Positions 37,764-47,742 of a stretch of DNA of 64,000 nt are shown piece by piece. The position numbers and the translations under genes are program-made. The DNA comes from Rhizobium sp. J15. Lineage in GTDB: Bacteria > Pseudomonadota > Alphaproteobacteria > Rhizobiales > Rhizobiaceae. The stretch covers positions 124,001 to 188,000 of the forward strand of contig NZ_NWSX01000002.1 of assembly GCF_002531825.1 (NCBI RefSeq), read 5' to 3'. Position 1 is the stretch's first letter, and each line of letters starts with the position of its first letter. The notes under the pieces are model-generated. The model was not told the DNA's origin. It worked only from the letters and a program-made list of their open reading frames with translations, and ran no database searches.

Positions 37764-38963
37764 TCAGGCGTATTCGCCCGCGGCAAAACCGGAGGCCCAG
37801 GCCCACTGGAAATTATAGCCGCCGAGCCAGCCGGTAACGTCCACGCATTCGCCGATGAAATAGAGGCCGGGAACGGCCTTGGCCTCCATGCTGCGGGAAT
37901 CGAGCGCCGCCGTATCGATGCCGCCGAGCGTCACCTCGGCCGTGCGGTAGCCTTCCGAGCCGGAAGGCTTGACCGGCCAGCTCTGGGCGCTGGCGGCAAG
38001 GCGCATGAGCGTCTTGTCGGGCAAGTCGGCCATGTTGCCGGAGATCTTTTCGCGCTCGACGAGAAACTGCCCCAGCCGCTTCGGCAGGATCTCGCCAAGC
38101 GCCGTCTGCGCCGACTGGCGGCCATTGCGCTGCTTTGCCGCCTTCAGCTGCGCCGCAATGTCGATCTCCGGTTCGATCGCAACGACGATCTCGTCGCCCT
38201 CGCGCCAGTAGGAGGAGATCTGCAGGATCGCCGGCCCGCTGAGGCCCCGATGGGTAAACAGCAGCGCCTCGCGGAAAGCGGTCTTGCCATGGCGGATTTC
38301 GGCCGGAGCGGAAATGCCGGCAAGCGGGGCGATGGCCTCGAGCAGGCCGGGATCGAGGGTCAGCGGCACGAGGCCGGGGCGAGTTTCCAGCACGGGCAGG
38401 CCGAACTGTTCGGCAAGGCGATAGGCAAAGCCGGTGGCGCCCATCTTCGGGATCGATTTGCCGCCGGTCGCAACGATCAGCGACGACGCTTCATAGACGC
38501 CCTCGCCGGTCGAGATGCGGAAGCTGCCCCCTGCCCTTTCGACGCCTGATATCTCGGTGCCGAGATGCAGCGCCGCGCCGGCCGCGCGCATCTCGTCGAG
38601 CAGCATGCGGATGATATCCCTGGCGCTCTCGTCACAGAAGAGCTGGCCGAGCGTCTTCTCATGCCAGGCGATGCCGTGGCGCTCGACCATGGCGATGAAA
38701 TCGGCCGGCGTGAACCGGGCAAGCGCCGACTTGCAGAAATGCGGATTGGCCGAGAGGAAATTCTTCGGTCCGGCATGGATATTGGTGAAATTGCAGCGGC
38801 CGCCGCCGGAGATGCGGATCTTTTCGCCGGGCGCTATCGCATGGTCGAGAACCACGACGGAACGGCCGCGTTTACCCGCGCGGATGGCCGCCATCATGCC
38901 CGCCGCCCCGGCGCCGATGACGATGACGTCGCTCTTGCGCTGCAAACCCGTTTCCCCGATCAA
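37764..38963 (-). CDS. NAD(P)/FAD-dependent flavoprotein, HI0933/BaiN-like
   Basis: 399 residues. The N-terminal dinucleotide fold VIVIGAGAAGMMAAIRAG is followed by the family signature EKIRISGGGRCNFTN. Other landmarks are ATGGKSIPKMGATGFAY and the C-terminal VTLGGIDTAAL, FIGECVDVTGWLGGYNFQWAWASG. The family reduces or oxidises organic substrates with bound FAD; physiological substrates are mostly unknown. No ATG is near the natural N-terminus; TTG at 38963 (or 38945) is the likely start. Divergent from the glutamine-synthetase-like gene. Confidence 0.88.
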   Translation of the reverse strand: MIGETGLQRKSDVIVIGAGAAGMMAAIRAGKRGRSVVVLDHAIAPGEKIRISGGGRCNFTNIHAGPKNFLSANPHFCKSALARFTPADFIAMVERHGIAWHEKTLGQLFCDESARDIIRMLLDEMRAAGAALHLGTEISGVERAGGSFRISTGEGVYEASSLIVATGGKSIPKMGATGFAYRLAEQFGLPVLETRPGLVPLTLDPGLLEAIAPLAGISAPAEIRHGKTAFREALLFTHRGLSGPAILQISSYWREGDEIVVAIEPEIDIAAQLKAAKQRNGRQSAQTALGEILPKRLGQFLVEREKISGNMADLPDKTLMRLAASAQSWPVKPSGSEGYRTAEVTLGGIDTAALDSRSMEAKAVPGLYFIGECVDVTGWLGGYNFQWAWASGFAAGEYA

Positions 38964-39072
38964 AAGTCGCGTCTTCTTTTTCCATCAAAGGGCGAAAGTC
39001 AACGTTCCCAACCCCTCGCCAATTGCCACAGTCCGGTTATGATGGCGCCAAGATCAACCAAACCGGTGTGTC

Positions 39073-40509
39073 ATGTCCCCAAAAAAGACGACGCTGAAGC
39101 CTGCCAGAAACGTATCCGCCTCGACGAAGACACCTCCGGACCCCGGATCCCTGCGCGGCGTTGCGAACTGGAAGGAAGCGGCGCAGTGGCTGAGAGCCAG
39201 GGGCATCGAAGACATCGAATGCATCACGCCCGACCTTGCCGGCGTGCCGCGCGGCAAGATGATGCCGAGCTCGAAATTCACCTCGAACACCTCGCTGGCG
39301 CTGCCCTCGGCAATCTACCGGCATACGATTTCGGGGGAATATCCCGAAGAGACAGAGAGCTTCCGCTACGAGCCGCGCGACAGCGACCTGAAGCTGATGC
39401 CCGATCTTTCGACACTTTCGGTCGTGCCCTGGGAGACCGACCCGACGGCGCAGGTGATCTGCGACATCGTCGATTCGGACGGTGGGGAAGTGCCCTATAC
39501 GCCGCGCAACGTGCTGAAGCGGATCATGAGCCTCTATCACGACCGCGGCTGGAAGCCGATCGTCGCGCCCGAGATCGAATTCTACCTCGTCGCCAAGAAT
39601 GACGATCCCGACTATCCGCTGCACCCGCCGAAAGGCCGGTCCGGCCGCTCGATCCTCGGCGGCCAGGGTTATTCGATCGCCGGTATCAACGAGTTCGACG
39701 AACTGATCGACGACATCTACCATTTCTCGGAAAAACAGGGGCTGGAGATCGACACGCTGATCCATGAGGAGGGACCGGCCCAGCTCGAAATCAACCTGCG
39801 CCACGGCAATCCGATCGAGCTTGCCGACCAGGTGTTCCTGTTCAAGCGCACGATCCGCGAGGCGGCGCTGAAGCACGACATCTATGCGACCTTCATGGCC
39901 AAGCCGATGCAGGGCCAGCCGGGTTCGGCGATGCATATCCACCAGTCGGTGGTCAATATCGAGACGGGCAAGAACGTCTTCTCCAATGCCGATGGCTCGG
40001 CCTCGAAGGAATTCTTCCATTTCATCGGCGGCATGCAGAAATTCGTGCCGAGCGCGATGGCGATGCTTGCCCCTTACGTGAATTCCTACCGGCGCCTGCA
40101 GCCCGACATGTCCTGCCCGGTCAACAATGCCTGGGGCTACGACAACAGGACGACGGCCTTCCGTGTTCCGGTTTCCGATCCGCAGGCAAGGCGCGTCGAA
40201 AACCGGCTGCCGAGTTCGGACGCCAATCCGTACCTGGCGCTCGCCGCTTCGCTGGCGGCCGGTCTGCTCGGCATCATGAAGCAGATCGAGCCGACGGCGC
40301 CGACAGAGGATTCGGCCAATGAAGGCTCGATCGATCTGCCGCGCGGCCTCTTGGAAGCCGTGGCGCTGATGGAAGACGAACCCGCCTTCGAAGAGGTCTT
40401 CGGTTCGCAGTTCATCGGCCTTTATGCCGGCGTCAAACGCGGCGAATTCGAAACCTTCATGCAGGTGATCAGCCCCTGGGAGCGGGAATTCCTTCTGCTC
40501 AACGTGTGA
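39073..40509 (+). CDS. Glutamine synthetase-family protein, PuuA-like
   Basis: 478 residues. The beta-grasp N-terminal part (IECITPDLAGVPRGKMMP) and catalytic barrel carry metal/ATP motifs: PEIEFYLV, EEGPAQLEINL, GSAMHIHQS and the C-terminal ENRLPSSDANPYLALA. It lacks features of the main GlnA, such as the tyrosine adenylylation loop, and sits next to a PuuB-like oxidase. It is therefore more likely a gamma-glutamyl-polyamine synthetase or another gamma-glutamylamide ligase than a housekeeping glutamine synthetase. Start ATG at 39073. Confidence 0.88.
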   Translation: MSPKKTTLKPARNVSASTKTPPDPGSLRGVANWKEAAQWLRARGIEDIECITPDLAGVPRGKMMPSSKFTSNTSLALPSAIYRHTISGEYPEETESFRYEPRDSDLKLMPDLSTLSVVPWETDPTAQVICDIVDSDGGEVPYTPRNVLKRIMSLYHDRGWKPIVAPEIEFYLVAKNDDPDYPLHPPKGRSGRSILGGQGYSIAGINEFDELIDDIYHFSEKQGLEIDTLIHEEGPAQLEINLRHGNPIELADQVFLFKRTIREAALKHDIYATFMAKPMQGQPGSAMHIHQSVVNIETGKNVFSNADGSASKEFFHFIGGMQKFVPSAMAMLAPYVNSYRRLQPDMSCPVNNAWGYDNRTTAFRVPVSDPQARRVENRLPSSDANPYLALAASLAAGLLGIMKQIEPTAPTEDSANEGSIDLPRGLLEAVALMEDEPAFEEVFGSQFIGLYAGVKRGEFETFMQVISPWEREFLLLNV

Positions 40510-40517
40510 GGCATATC

Positions 40518-41813
40518 ATGGCATCGCAGGAGATGTGGCAGAGCCCGATCGCGCCCGGGCTATCCTGGTATCAGGCAACGGTCGGCGAGCGGCCGACCTA
40601 TCCCGCTCTCGACGGGTCGAGAACATGCGACGTCGCCATTGTCGGCGGCGGCTATACCGGTCTGCAGGCCGCCTATAATCTCGCCAAGTCAGGCGTTTCG
40701 GTGGTCCTGATCGAGGCCTGCCGCTTCGGCGACGGGGCGTCCGGGCGCAATGGCGGCCAGCTCGGCACCGGCCAGCGGTGGTGGCCGGAAGAGCTCGAGG
40801 AAAAGATCGGCTACCAACGCTCGAAGGCGCTGTTCGATGTTGCCGAGGCGGCCAAGCACCATCTCCTCGATTTCGCAAGAGAGCATCAGATCGAGATCGA
40901 CTTCGTGCCCGGCCAGCTCAACGTCGCCCACAAGGCGAGCTACGAACGCGACTATCGTCAGAATGCCGAGATCGCCGCGCAACGCTACGACTATCCGCAT
41001 ATCAGCTTCATGGACGGGAAAGAGACACAGGAAAGGCTCGGCTCGAAGCGCTTCCACTGCGGCGTGCGCGATGTCGGCACCGGCCATATCCATCCGCTGA
41101 AGCTGCTGATCGGGCTCGCCCGGGTCGCCGCCAATGCGGGCGCTGATATCTTCGAGATGACCAAGGCAACGGCGCTCCGTCAGGGCGGCGGCAAGGTGAC
41201 GATCGAAACCGAGAGAGGGACGATCACCGCAGATCGGGCGCTGATCGCCTGCAACGGTCATATCGGCAATCTGGAGCCGGTGACGGCAAGCCATGTCATG
41301 CCGATACGCTCCTTCATCGGAGCCACCGTTCCGCTCGACGGGCATCCCGACGTGCTGCCGGGGGGCGAGGCCGTGGCCGATTCGCGCTTCGTCGTGCGCT
41401 ACTTCCGCAAATTCGAAGGCCGCCTGCTGTTCGGCGGGCGCGAGGCCTATACGGCAGACAATCCGCGAGACATTTCGCAGCATATCCGCAGGCAGATCAG
41501 CGAGATCTATCCCGCCCTGAAAGACATCGAAATCACCCATGCCTGGGGCGGCTCGGTCGGCATCACCATGCCGCGCGAACTCTTCGTGCGCGAGGTCATG
41601 CCCGGCGTCACCTCGATCGGCGGTTATTCCGGCCATGGCGTCATGCTGTCAAACTATTGTGGCAAGCTCTACGCGGAAGCGGTGCTTGGCAAATCCGGCG
41701 ATCTCGACCTGTTCAAATCGCTCGATATTCCAGCCTTTCCCGGCGGAGCCCGCATGCGGGCGCCGTTGCTTTTCCTTGCCTTGTCGTGGTTTGCCCTTCG
41801 CGACAAGTTTTAG
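40518..41813 (+). CDS. FAD-dependent oxidoreductase, PuuB-like (gamma-glutamylputrescine oxidase type)
   Basis: 431 residues from the ATG at 40518; a GTG at 40506 overlapping the previous stop is an alternative. FAD fold: CDVAIVGGGYTGLQAAYNL; DGASGRNGGQLGTGQR is characteristic of the PuuB group. The C-terminus has GGYSGHGVMLSNYCGKL. Enzymes of this group oxidise gamma-glutamylated amines. It directly follows the PuuA-like ligase, supporting a polyamine-degrading pair fed by potFGHI. Confidence 0.88.
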   Translation: MASQEMWQSPIAPGLSWYQATVGERPTYPALDGSRTCDVAIVGGGYTGLQAAYNLAKSGVSVVLIEACRFGDGASGRNGGQLGTGQRWWPEELEEKIGYQRSKALFDVAEAAKHHLLDFAREHQIEIDFVPGQLNVAHKASYERDYRQNAEIAAQRYDYPHISFMDGKETQERLGSKRFHCGVRDVGTGHIHPLKLLIGLARVAANAGADIFEMTKATALRQGGGKVTIETERGTITADRALIACNGHIGNLEPVTASHVMPIRSFIGATVPLDGHPDVLPGGEAVADSRFVVRYFRKFEGRLLFGGREAYTADNPRDISQHIRRQISEIYPALKDIEITHAWGGSVGITMPRELFVREVMPGVTSIGGYSGHGVMLSNYCGKLYAEAVLGKSGDLDLFKSLDIPAFPGGARMRAPLLFLALSWFALRDKF

Positions 41814-41892
41814 TCCGATTGCGGATTTCCTCTTCGGGAAATTCGCTCTAAAACCGGTGCCTGACAGATTCATTGCACTGCACACTGGCTTT

Positions 41893-41912
41893 TTTAAATC
41901 GATTAGATTAAA
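41893..41912. promoter_or_regulatory. Inverted repeat ahead of zwf
   Basis: TTTAAATC (41893-41900) and GATTAAA (41906-41912) form an imperfect inverted repeat 36-55 bp upstream of the zwf start, a plausible operator for a sugar-responsive repressor. It does not match the HexR consensus as I know it. Weak. Confidence 0.25.
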
Positions 41913-41947
41913 AGGGCCGTCAACCAGCATGATTGAGAGACAAGCTC

Positions 41948-43423
41948 ATGAGCAGCCAGATCATTCCCGTTGAGCCTTTTGATTACGTCGTCTTCGGCGG
42001 CAGCGGCGATCTTGCCGAGCGCAAGTTGCTGCCCGCCCTCTATCATCGTCAGATCGAAGGCCAGTTCGGCGAACCGACCCGCGTGATCGGCGCCTCGCGC
42101 AGCCCGCTGACGCATGAGGAATACCGCAAGTTCGCCCGCGACGCGCTCAAGGAGCACTTGAAGAAGGGCGAATATAACGACACGGAAGTGGAGAAGTTCT
42201 GCGCCCGTCTCTACTACGTCTCGGTCGATGCGCGTTCGGATACCGGCTGGGATCAGCTGAAGAAGCTGCTCGATGAGAGCAAGGATCGCGTGCGCGCCTT
42301 CTACCTCGCGGTGGCGCCCGGCATTTTCGGCGATATCGCCCAGAAGATTCACGACCACAAGCTCATTACGAAGTCGACTCGCATCGTCGTCGAAAAGCCG
42401 ATCGGCCGCGATCTGGCGTCTGCCCTGCAGCTCAACGACAATATCGGCCGCGCCTTCAAGGAAGAGCAGATCTTCCGCATCGACCATTATCTCGGCAAGG
42501 AAACGGTGCAGAACCTGATGGCGCTGCGCTTTGCCAATGCGCTCTACGAGCCGCTGTGGAATGCCAACTATATCGACCACGTGCAGATCACCGTTGCCGA
42601 AGCCGTCGGCCTCGAAGGGCGCGCCGGCTATTACGATACTGCCGGCGCCCTGCGCGACATGGTGCAGAACCACATCCTGCAGCTCCTCTGCCTGACGGCG
42701 ATGGAAGTGCCCTCCTCGATGGATTCGGAAGCCGTCCGCGACGAAAAGCTGAAGGTGCTGCGGGCGCTGAAGCCGCTCGACGCCTCCAATGTCGAGCAGG
42801 CGACGGTGCGCGGCCAGTATCGCGCCGGCGCATCGGGCAGCGGCCCGGTCAAAGGCTATCTCGAAGAGCTCGAAGGCGGCGTCTCCAACACCGAGACCTT
42901 CGTCGCCATCAAGGCCGAGATCAACAACTGGCGCTGGGCGGGCGTTCCCTTCTACATCAGAACCGGCAAGCGCCTTGCCGGCCGCGTTTCGGAAATCGTC
43001 ATCACCTTCAAATCGATCCCGCATGCGATCTTCGACCAGGCCGCCGGCCGCATCAGCCAGAACCAGCTGATCATCCGCCTGCAGCCGGACGAAGGCGTCA
43101 AGCAGTCGCTGATGATCAAGGATCCGGGCCCGGGCGGCATGCGGCTGCGCAATGTTTCGCTCGACATGAGCTTCGCCCAGGCTTTCAATGTCCGCAATCC
43201 CGACGCCTACGAGCGTCTGCTGATGGACGTGATCCGCTCCAACCAGACCCTGTTCATGCGCCGCGACGAAGTCGAAGCCGCATGGAAATGGGTCGATCCG
43301 ATCCTCAAGGGTTGGGAAACGACCGGCCAGCAGGTGCAGGGCTATACGGCCGGCACCTGGGGCCCGAGCCAGGCCATCGCACTGATCGAGCGTGACGGCC
43401 GCACCTGGCACGACAACATCTAG
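41948..43423 (+). CDS. zwf: Glucose-6-phosphate 1-dehydrogenase
   Basis: 491 residues from the ATG at 41948 (GAGAGA upstream). The NADP fold VVFGGSGDLAERKLLPALY (about 14-32), the VEKPIGRDL segment and the substrate/catalytic motif RIDHYLGKETVQN identify it. It oxidises glucose-6-phosphate to 6-phosphogluconolactone, the first step into the Entner-Doudoroff and pentose phosphate routes. It is followed 10 bp later by pgl, then edd, a conserved rhizobial operon. Confidence 0.97.
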   Translation: MSSQIIPVEPFDYVVFGGSGDLAERKLLPALYHRQIEGQFGEPTRVIGASRSPLTHEEYRKFARDALKEHLKKGEYNDTEVEKFCARLYYVSVDARSDTGWDQLKKLLDESKDRVRAFYLAVAPGIFGDIAQKIHDHKLITKSTRIVVEKPIGRDLASALQLNDNIGRAFKEEQIFRIDHYLGKETVQNLMALRFANALYEPLWNANYIDHVQITVAEAVGLEGRAGYYDTAGALRDMVQNHILQLLCLTAMEVPSSMDSEAVRDEKLKVLRALKPLDASNVEQATVRGQYRAGASGSGPVKGYLEELEGGVSNTETFVAIKAEINNWRWAGVPFYIRTGKRLAGRVSEIVITFKSIPHAIFDQAAGRISQNQLIIRLQPDEGVKQSLMIKDPGPGGMRLRNVSLDMSFAQAFNVRNPDAYERLLMDVIRSNQTLFMRRDEVEAAWKWVDPILKGWETTGQQVQGYTAGTWGPSQAIALIERDGRTWHDNI

Positions 43424-43433
43424 GAAGACATCG

Positions 43434-44132
43434 ATGGCATCGACCCTGCATTCCTTCGCCAGTGCCGCAGACCTCGCCGACAGTCTCGCCGATAAGGTCG
43501 CTAACACACTTTCGGCGGCGATCGCCGCCCGCGGAGCGGCCTCCATCGCCGTTTCCGGCGGCTCGACGCCGAAAGTCTTCTTCCAGGTGCTGTCGACGCG
43601 CGACATCGCCTGGGACAAGGTGACGATCACCCTCGTCGACGAACGCTTCGTGCCGGCCGACAATGCGCGCTCGAACCACCTGCTGGTCGATGCCAATCTT
43701 CTTCAGAACAAGGCCAAAGCGGCCCGTTTCGTGCCGCTCTACCAGCCGGCGGCTTCCGTCGAGGAGGCAGCAAGGCTTGCAACGGCGAAAAGCGCCGAGA
43801 TCGGCATCCCTTTCGATGTCGTCATCCTCGGCATGGGCGGAGACGGCCATACGGCGTCGTTCTTCCCCGGCGGCAGCAATCTGCGCCTCGCGCTCGATGC
43901 GCAGACGCCGCGCGGCATCATCACCATGGAAGCGGAAGGAGCCGGCGAGCCACGCCTGACATTCACCTTCTCCGCTCTCGAAGATGCCAAACTTCTCATT
44001 CTCCATATTGAGGGCGAAGGCAAAAAAGACGTTCTCGCCAAGGCGGAAGGCAGCGGTGACGAGGCAGAAATGCCGATCCGCGCCGTTCTGCGCCGGGCCA
44101 CTTCCCCGGTCGAGATCTACTGGGCTCCCTGA
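43434..44132 (+). CDS. pgl: 6-Phosphogluconolactonase
   Basis: 232 residues from the ATG at 43434, with AGGAAG upstream. The glucosamine-6-phosphate isomerase-like fold shows [30 protein letters not shown] and [16 protein letters not shown], the active-site signatures of bacterial Pgl. It hydrolyses 6-phosphogluconolactone to 6-phosphogluconate. Middle gene of zwf-pgl-edd. Confidence 0.96.
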   Translation: MASTLHSFASAADLADSLADKVANTLSAAIAARGAASIAVSGGSTPKVFFQVLSTRDIAWDKVTITLVDERFVPADNARSNHLLVDANLLQNKAKAARFVPLYQPAASVEEAARLATAKSAEIGIPFDVVILGMGGDGHTASFFPGGSNLRLALDAQTPRGIITMEAEGAGEPRLTFTFSALEDAKLLILHIEGEGKKDVLAKAEGSGDEAEMPIRAVLRRATSPVEIYWAP

Positions 44133-44200
44133 CACGGCCCGACAGGCCGCCGGAACCAGCGAACAGACAGAGACGAACCAGAACAAGGCAGGGATTTTCC

Positions 44201-46021
44201 ATGTCCGCTCACGCACGCATTGCTGCGATCACGAACCGTATTGTCGAACGCTCGAAGCCGACCCGCGAGCGCTATCTGGAACGCCTGCGCGCCGCAGCGT
44301 CCCAAGGTGTCCAGCGCTCGGTACTCGGCTGCGCCAATCTCGCCCATGGCTTCGCAGTCTGTTCCCCCGCCGAGAAGGACGCGCTCGCCGGCGACCGCAT
44401 TCCCAATCTCGGCATCATCACCGCCTATAACGATATGCTCTCGGCCCATCAGCCGTTCGAGACCTACCCCGCGATCATCCGCGAGGCGGCCGCCGAGGCC
44501 GGCGGCGTCGCCCAGGTGGCCGGCGGCGTGCCCGCCATGTGCGACGGCGTCACCCAGGGGCAGCCGGGCATGGAGCTCTCGCTCTTCTCGCGCGACCTGA
44601 TCGCCATGGCCGCCGGCGTCGGCCTCTCGCACAACATGTTCGATGCCGCCCTCTTTCTCGGCGTCTGCGACAAGATCGTGCCGGGCCTCGTCATCGCCGC
44701 CCTCTCCTTCGGGCATCTGCCGTCGATCTTCGTTCCGGCCGGTCCGATGACGACGGGCCTGCCCAACGACGAGAAGTCGCGCGTGCGCCAGCTTTTTGCC
44801 GAGGGCAAGGTCGGCCGCGCCGAGCTCCTGGAGGCGGAATCGAAATCCTATCACGGCCCCGGCACCTGCACCTTTTACGGCACGGCCAATTCCAACCAGA
44901 TGCTGATGGAGATCATGGGCTTCCACATGCCGGGCTCCTCCTTCATCAATCCCGGCACGCCGCTGCGCGAAGCGCTGACGCGCGAAGCCGCCAAGCGGGC
45001 GCTGGCGATCACCGCGCTCGGCAACGAGTTCACGCCGGCGGGCGAGATGATCGACGAGCGCTCGATCGTCAACGGCGTCGTCGGCCTGCATGCGACCGGC
45101 GGTTCGACCAACCACACGCTGCACCTCGTCGCCATGGCGCGGGCAGCCGGCATCCAGCTCACCTGGCAGGACATCGCCGAGCTTTCGGAAGTCGTGCCGC
45201 TGCTTGCGCGCGTCTATCCGAACGGACTTGCCGACGTGAACCATTTCCAGGCGGCCGGCGGCATGGGCTTCCTCATCAAGGAGCTCCTGAAGCAAGGCCT
45301 GGTGCATGACGACGTGCGCACGGTCTTTGGCCAGGGTCTAGAAGCCTATACGGTCGATGCCCGTCTCGGCGAAAACAGCACCGTGCTCCGCGAGCCGTCG
45401 CCGGAAAAGAGCCATGATCCGAAGGTGCTCTCCAGCATCGAGACGCCTTTCCAGGCGAATGGCGGATTGAAGATGCTGCGCGGCAATCTCGGCAAGGCGG
45501 TCATCAAGATCTCCGCCGTCAAGCCGGAGCGCCATGTCATCGAGGCGCCGGCGATCGTCTTCCACAGCCAGCAGGAACTGCAGGACGCCTTCAAGGAAGG
45601 CAAGCTCAACCGCGATTTCGTCGCGGTCGTGCGCTTCCAGGGACCGAAGGCGAACGGCATGCCGGAACTGCACAAGCTGACGCCGCCGCTCGGCGTGCTG
45701 CAGGACCGCGGCTTCCGCGTGGCGCTTCTGACCGACGGGCGCATGTCCGGCGCATCCGGCAAGGTGCCGGCGGCGATCCACGTCACCCCGGAAGCGGTCG
45801 ATGGCGGCCCGATCGCCCGCATCAAGAACGGCGACATCATTCGCCTGGACGCGATCAAGGGAACGCTGGAAGTGCTGGTCGATGCGGCCGACATGGCCGA
45901 GCGCGAACCGGTGACCGTCGATCTCTCCGACAATGAATTCGGCATGGGCCGCGAGCTCTTCGCGCCGTTCCGCCGCGCCGTCGGCGCCTCGGATCAGGGG
46001 GCCAGCGTTCTCTTCCACTGA
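44201..46021 (+). CDS. edd: Phosphogluconate dehydratase
   Basis: 606 residues, IlvD/Edd family. Visible marks include [44 protein letters not shown] and [17 protein letters not shown]; conserved cysteines in these segments hold the iron-sulfur cluster. It dehydrates 6-phosphogluconate to KDPG. No KDPG aldolase (eda) is present in the window. A strong terminator follows, so this ends the zwf operon. Confidence 0.97.
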   Translation: MSAHARIAAITNRIVERSKPTRERYLERLRAAASQGVQRSVLGCANLAHGFAVCSPAEKDALAGDRIPNLGIITAYNDMLSAHQPFETYPAIIREAAAEAGGVAQVAGGVPAMCDGVTQGQPGMELSLFSRDLIAMAAGVGLSHNMFDAALFLGVCDKIVPGLVIAALSFGHLPSIFVPAGPMTTGLPNDEKSRVRQLFAEGKVGRAELLEAESKSYHGPGTCTFYGTANSNQMLMEIMGFHMPGSSFINPGTPLREALTREAAKRALAITALGNEFTPAGEMIDERSIVNGVVGLHATGGSTNHTLHLVAMARAAGIQLTWQDIAELSEVVPLLARVYPNGLADVNHFQAAGGMGFLIKELLKQGLVHDDVRTVFGQGLEAYTVDARLGENSTVLREPSPEKSHDPKVLSSIETPFQANGGLKMLRGNLGKAVIKISAVKPERHVIEAPAIVFHSQQELQDAFKEGKLNRDFVAVVRFQGPKANGMPELHKLTPPLGVLQDRGFRVALLTDGRMSGASGKVPAAIHVTPEAVDGGPIARIKNGDIIRLDAIKGTLEVLVDAADMAEREPVTVDLSDNEFGMGRELFAPFRRAVGASDQGASVLFH

Positions 46022-46043
46022 ACGCGACCAACGCAAACAAGCA

Positions 46044-46083
46044 AAAACCCGCGAGGCGCGAAGCGTCCCGCGGGTTTTCTTTA
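46044..46083 (+). terminator. zwf-pgl-edd operon terminator
   Basis: AAAACCCGCG (46044-46053) pairs with CGCGGGTTTT (46069-46078), with an inner GCG-CGAA-GC hairpin, then CTTTATT. Located 23 bp after the edd stop. On the minus strand it could also serve the convergent PilZ-like gene. Confidence 0.85.
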
Positions 46084-46102
46084 TTGTCAGTCCGGCTGTC
46101 CG

Positions 46103-46516
46103 TCAGGCGCGGATATCGAGGACGTAATCCTTGTGCGCCGGGTGCGTGCTGTAGACGAAGATCTTGTTCAGCTCCTTCTGCGTCAACAGGCGCAGGAAAC
46201 GGACTTCGATCGTGTTGTTGGCATTCACCTTCATCAGCAGGCAGCCGACCTTGGTGATGCGCGCATCCGGAATATCCAGATAGAACTGCTTCGGCAGGCT
46301 GAACTGGGTCAGAATGGCGAGCGTCGCGCTACTCATCGAAATACGGACGATGTCGCAGCGGCGCGACGCCGCGTGCATGACGCCCTTTTCCGTATATTCG
46401 ATGCGCGCGGCATTCATTGTGTCCTCCATTTTGAACCGCGCTTCGCGGTCATACATGAAGGATTCTTCCTTGCTCAGGAAATGAGACTTTGGCTGTGACG
46501 GATTGGAAGCGGCCAC
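46103..46516 (-). CDS. PilZ-like domain protein
   Basis: 137 residues from a GTG at 46516 that follows a strong AGGGGG site; an ATG at 46456 with AAGGAAG is an alternative. The core (SRRCDIVRISMSSATLAIL, then FYLDIPDARITKVGCLLMKV and TIEVRFLRL) follows the PilZ beta-barrel pattern. The RxxxR arginines expected for cyclic-di-GMP binding are imperfect, so ligand binding is uncertain. Stands alone between edd and aglK. Confidence 0.65.
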   Translation of the reverse strand: MAASNPSQPKSHFLSKEESFMYDREARFKMEDTMNAARIEYTEKGVMHAASRRCDIVRISMSSATLAILTQFSLPKQFYLDIPDARITKVGCLLMKVNANNTIEVRFLRLLTQKELNKIFVYSTHPAHKDYVLDIRA

Positions 46517-46632
46517 GTGCTTATCCCCCTCATAAATTGACTGGGAAAAGGTAGCAGCCGATCTTTAACAGAAAGTGATAATTCGCTCCGCCAAGTATAA
46601 TTCCCGGGATTATTACCCCAAAAATGGCTCGC

Positions 46633-47721
46633 TCATTTCCTGTAAGTGTGGCCGCTCGCGTCGAAGAGATGCAGTTTCTGCCGGTCGGCGGCAAACCGCA
46701 TCTTCTGGCCCTTGTGGACATCGTAGATGCCGGGCAGCTTGACGACGATCGGCTCGCCGGGGACAAGACCTTCGATGTAAAGCAGCGTCACTTCGCCGAG
46801 CGCCTCGACGATCGAGACCTCGCCCTCGAAAACATAGTCGGCGCCGTCGGCGATCCTCAGATCCTCGGGACGGACGCCGAAGCTCGCCTGCTTGCCCTTC
46901 TCGGAGGTGTCGGTCGCGATATCGAGCGTCACCGACATGCCGCCGGTCAGCGTCACGGTCGTCTCATTGCCGGTTGCAGTGATCGTCGCGGGGATGATGT
47001 TCATGGCCGGCGAACCGATGAATTTCGCGACGAAGAGGTTGGCGGGGCGCTCGTAAAGCTCCAGCGGCGCGCCGACCTGCTCGATATTGCCGGCGGAGAG
47101 GACGACGATGCGGTCGGCGAGTGTCATCGCCTCGACCTGATCGTGGGTGACGTAGATCATCGTCGTATCGGCCATCTGCTCGTTGAGGCGGGCGATCTCG
47201 ATGCGGGTCGCGACGCGCAGCGCGGCATCGAGGTTCGACAGCGGCTCGTCGAACAGGAAGACCTTCGGATCGCGGCAGATGGCGCGGCCAATCGCCACGC
47301 GCTGGCGCTGGCCGCCGGAAAGCGCCTTCGGCAGGCGGTCGAGATATTTGGTCAGCTGTAGGCTCTCGGCCGCCGCACGGACGCGGCGGTCGATCTCCTG
47401 CTTGCTTTCGCCGGCGATCTTCATGCCGAAGGCCATGTTGTCGTAGACGGTCATGTGCGGGTAGAGCGCGTAGGACTGGAAGACCATGGCGATGCCGCGC
47501 TTGGAGGGCGGCACGTCGTTGACGAGCTGGCCGTCGATATACATCTCGCCGCCGGTGATCGCCTCGAGACCGGCGATCATGCGCAGAAGCGTGGATTTGC
47601 CGCAGCCGGACGGACCGACGAAGACGATGAATTCGCCTTGCTTGATATCGAGGTCGATGCCGTGGAGAACGTCCACGGAACCGTAGGATTTGCGAATATC
47701 CTTCAGCGTCAGTCCAGTCAT
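46633..47721 (-). CDS. aglK: Alpha-glucoside ABC transporter ATP-binding protein AglK
   Basis: 362 residues. Walker A GPSGCGKST (about 36-44), signature LSGGQRQRVAIGRAI, Walker B VFLFDEPLSNLD and H-loop YVTHDQVEAMTLAD. The C-terminal MalK-type regulatory (TOBE) region contains FGVRPEDLRI. It energises import through AglF/AglG and is the last gene of the aglEFGAK operon. Confidence 0.95.
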   Translation of the reverse strand: MTGLTLKDIRKSYGSVDVLHGIDLDIKQGEFIVFVGPSGCGKSTLLRMIAGLEAITGGEMYIDGQLVNDVPPSKRGIAMVFQSYALYPHMTVYDNMAFGMKIAGESKQEIDRRVRAAAESLQLTKYLDRLPKALSGGQRQRVAIGRAICRDPKVFLFDEPLSNLDAALRVATRIEIARLNEQMADTTMIYVTHDQVEAMTLADRIVVLSAGNIEQVGAPLELYERPANLFVAKFIGSPAMNIIPATITATGNETTVTLTGGMSVTLDIATDTSEKGKQASFGVRPEDLRIADGADYVFEGEVSIVEALGEVTLLYIEGLVPGEPIVVKLPGIYDVHKGQKMRFAADRQKLHLFDASGHTYRK

Positions 47722-47742
47722 TTCTCTCTCCCCTCCTGATCC

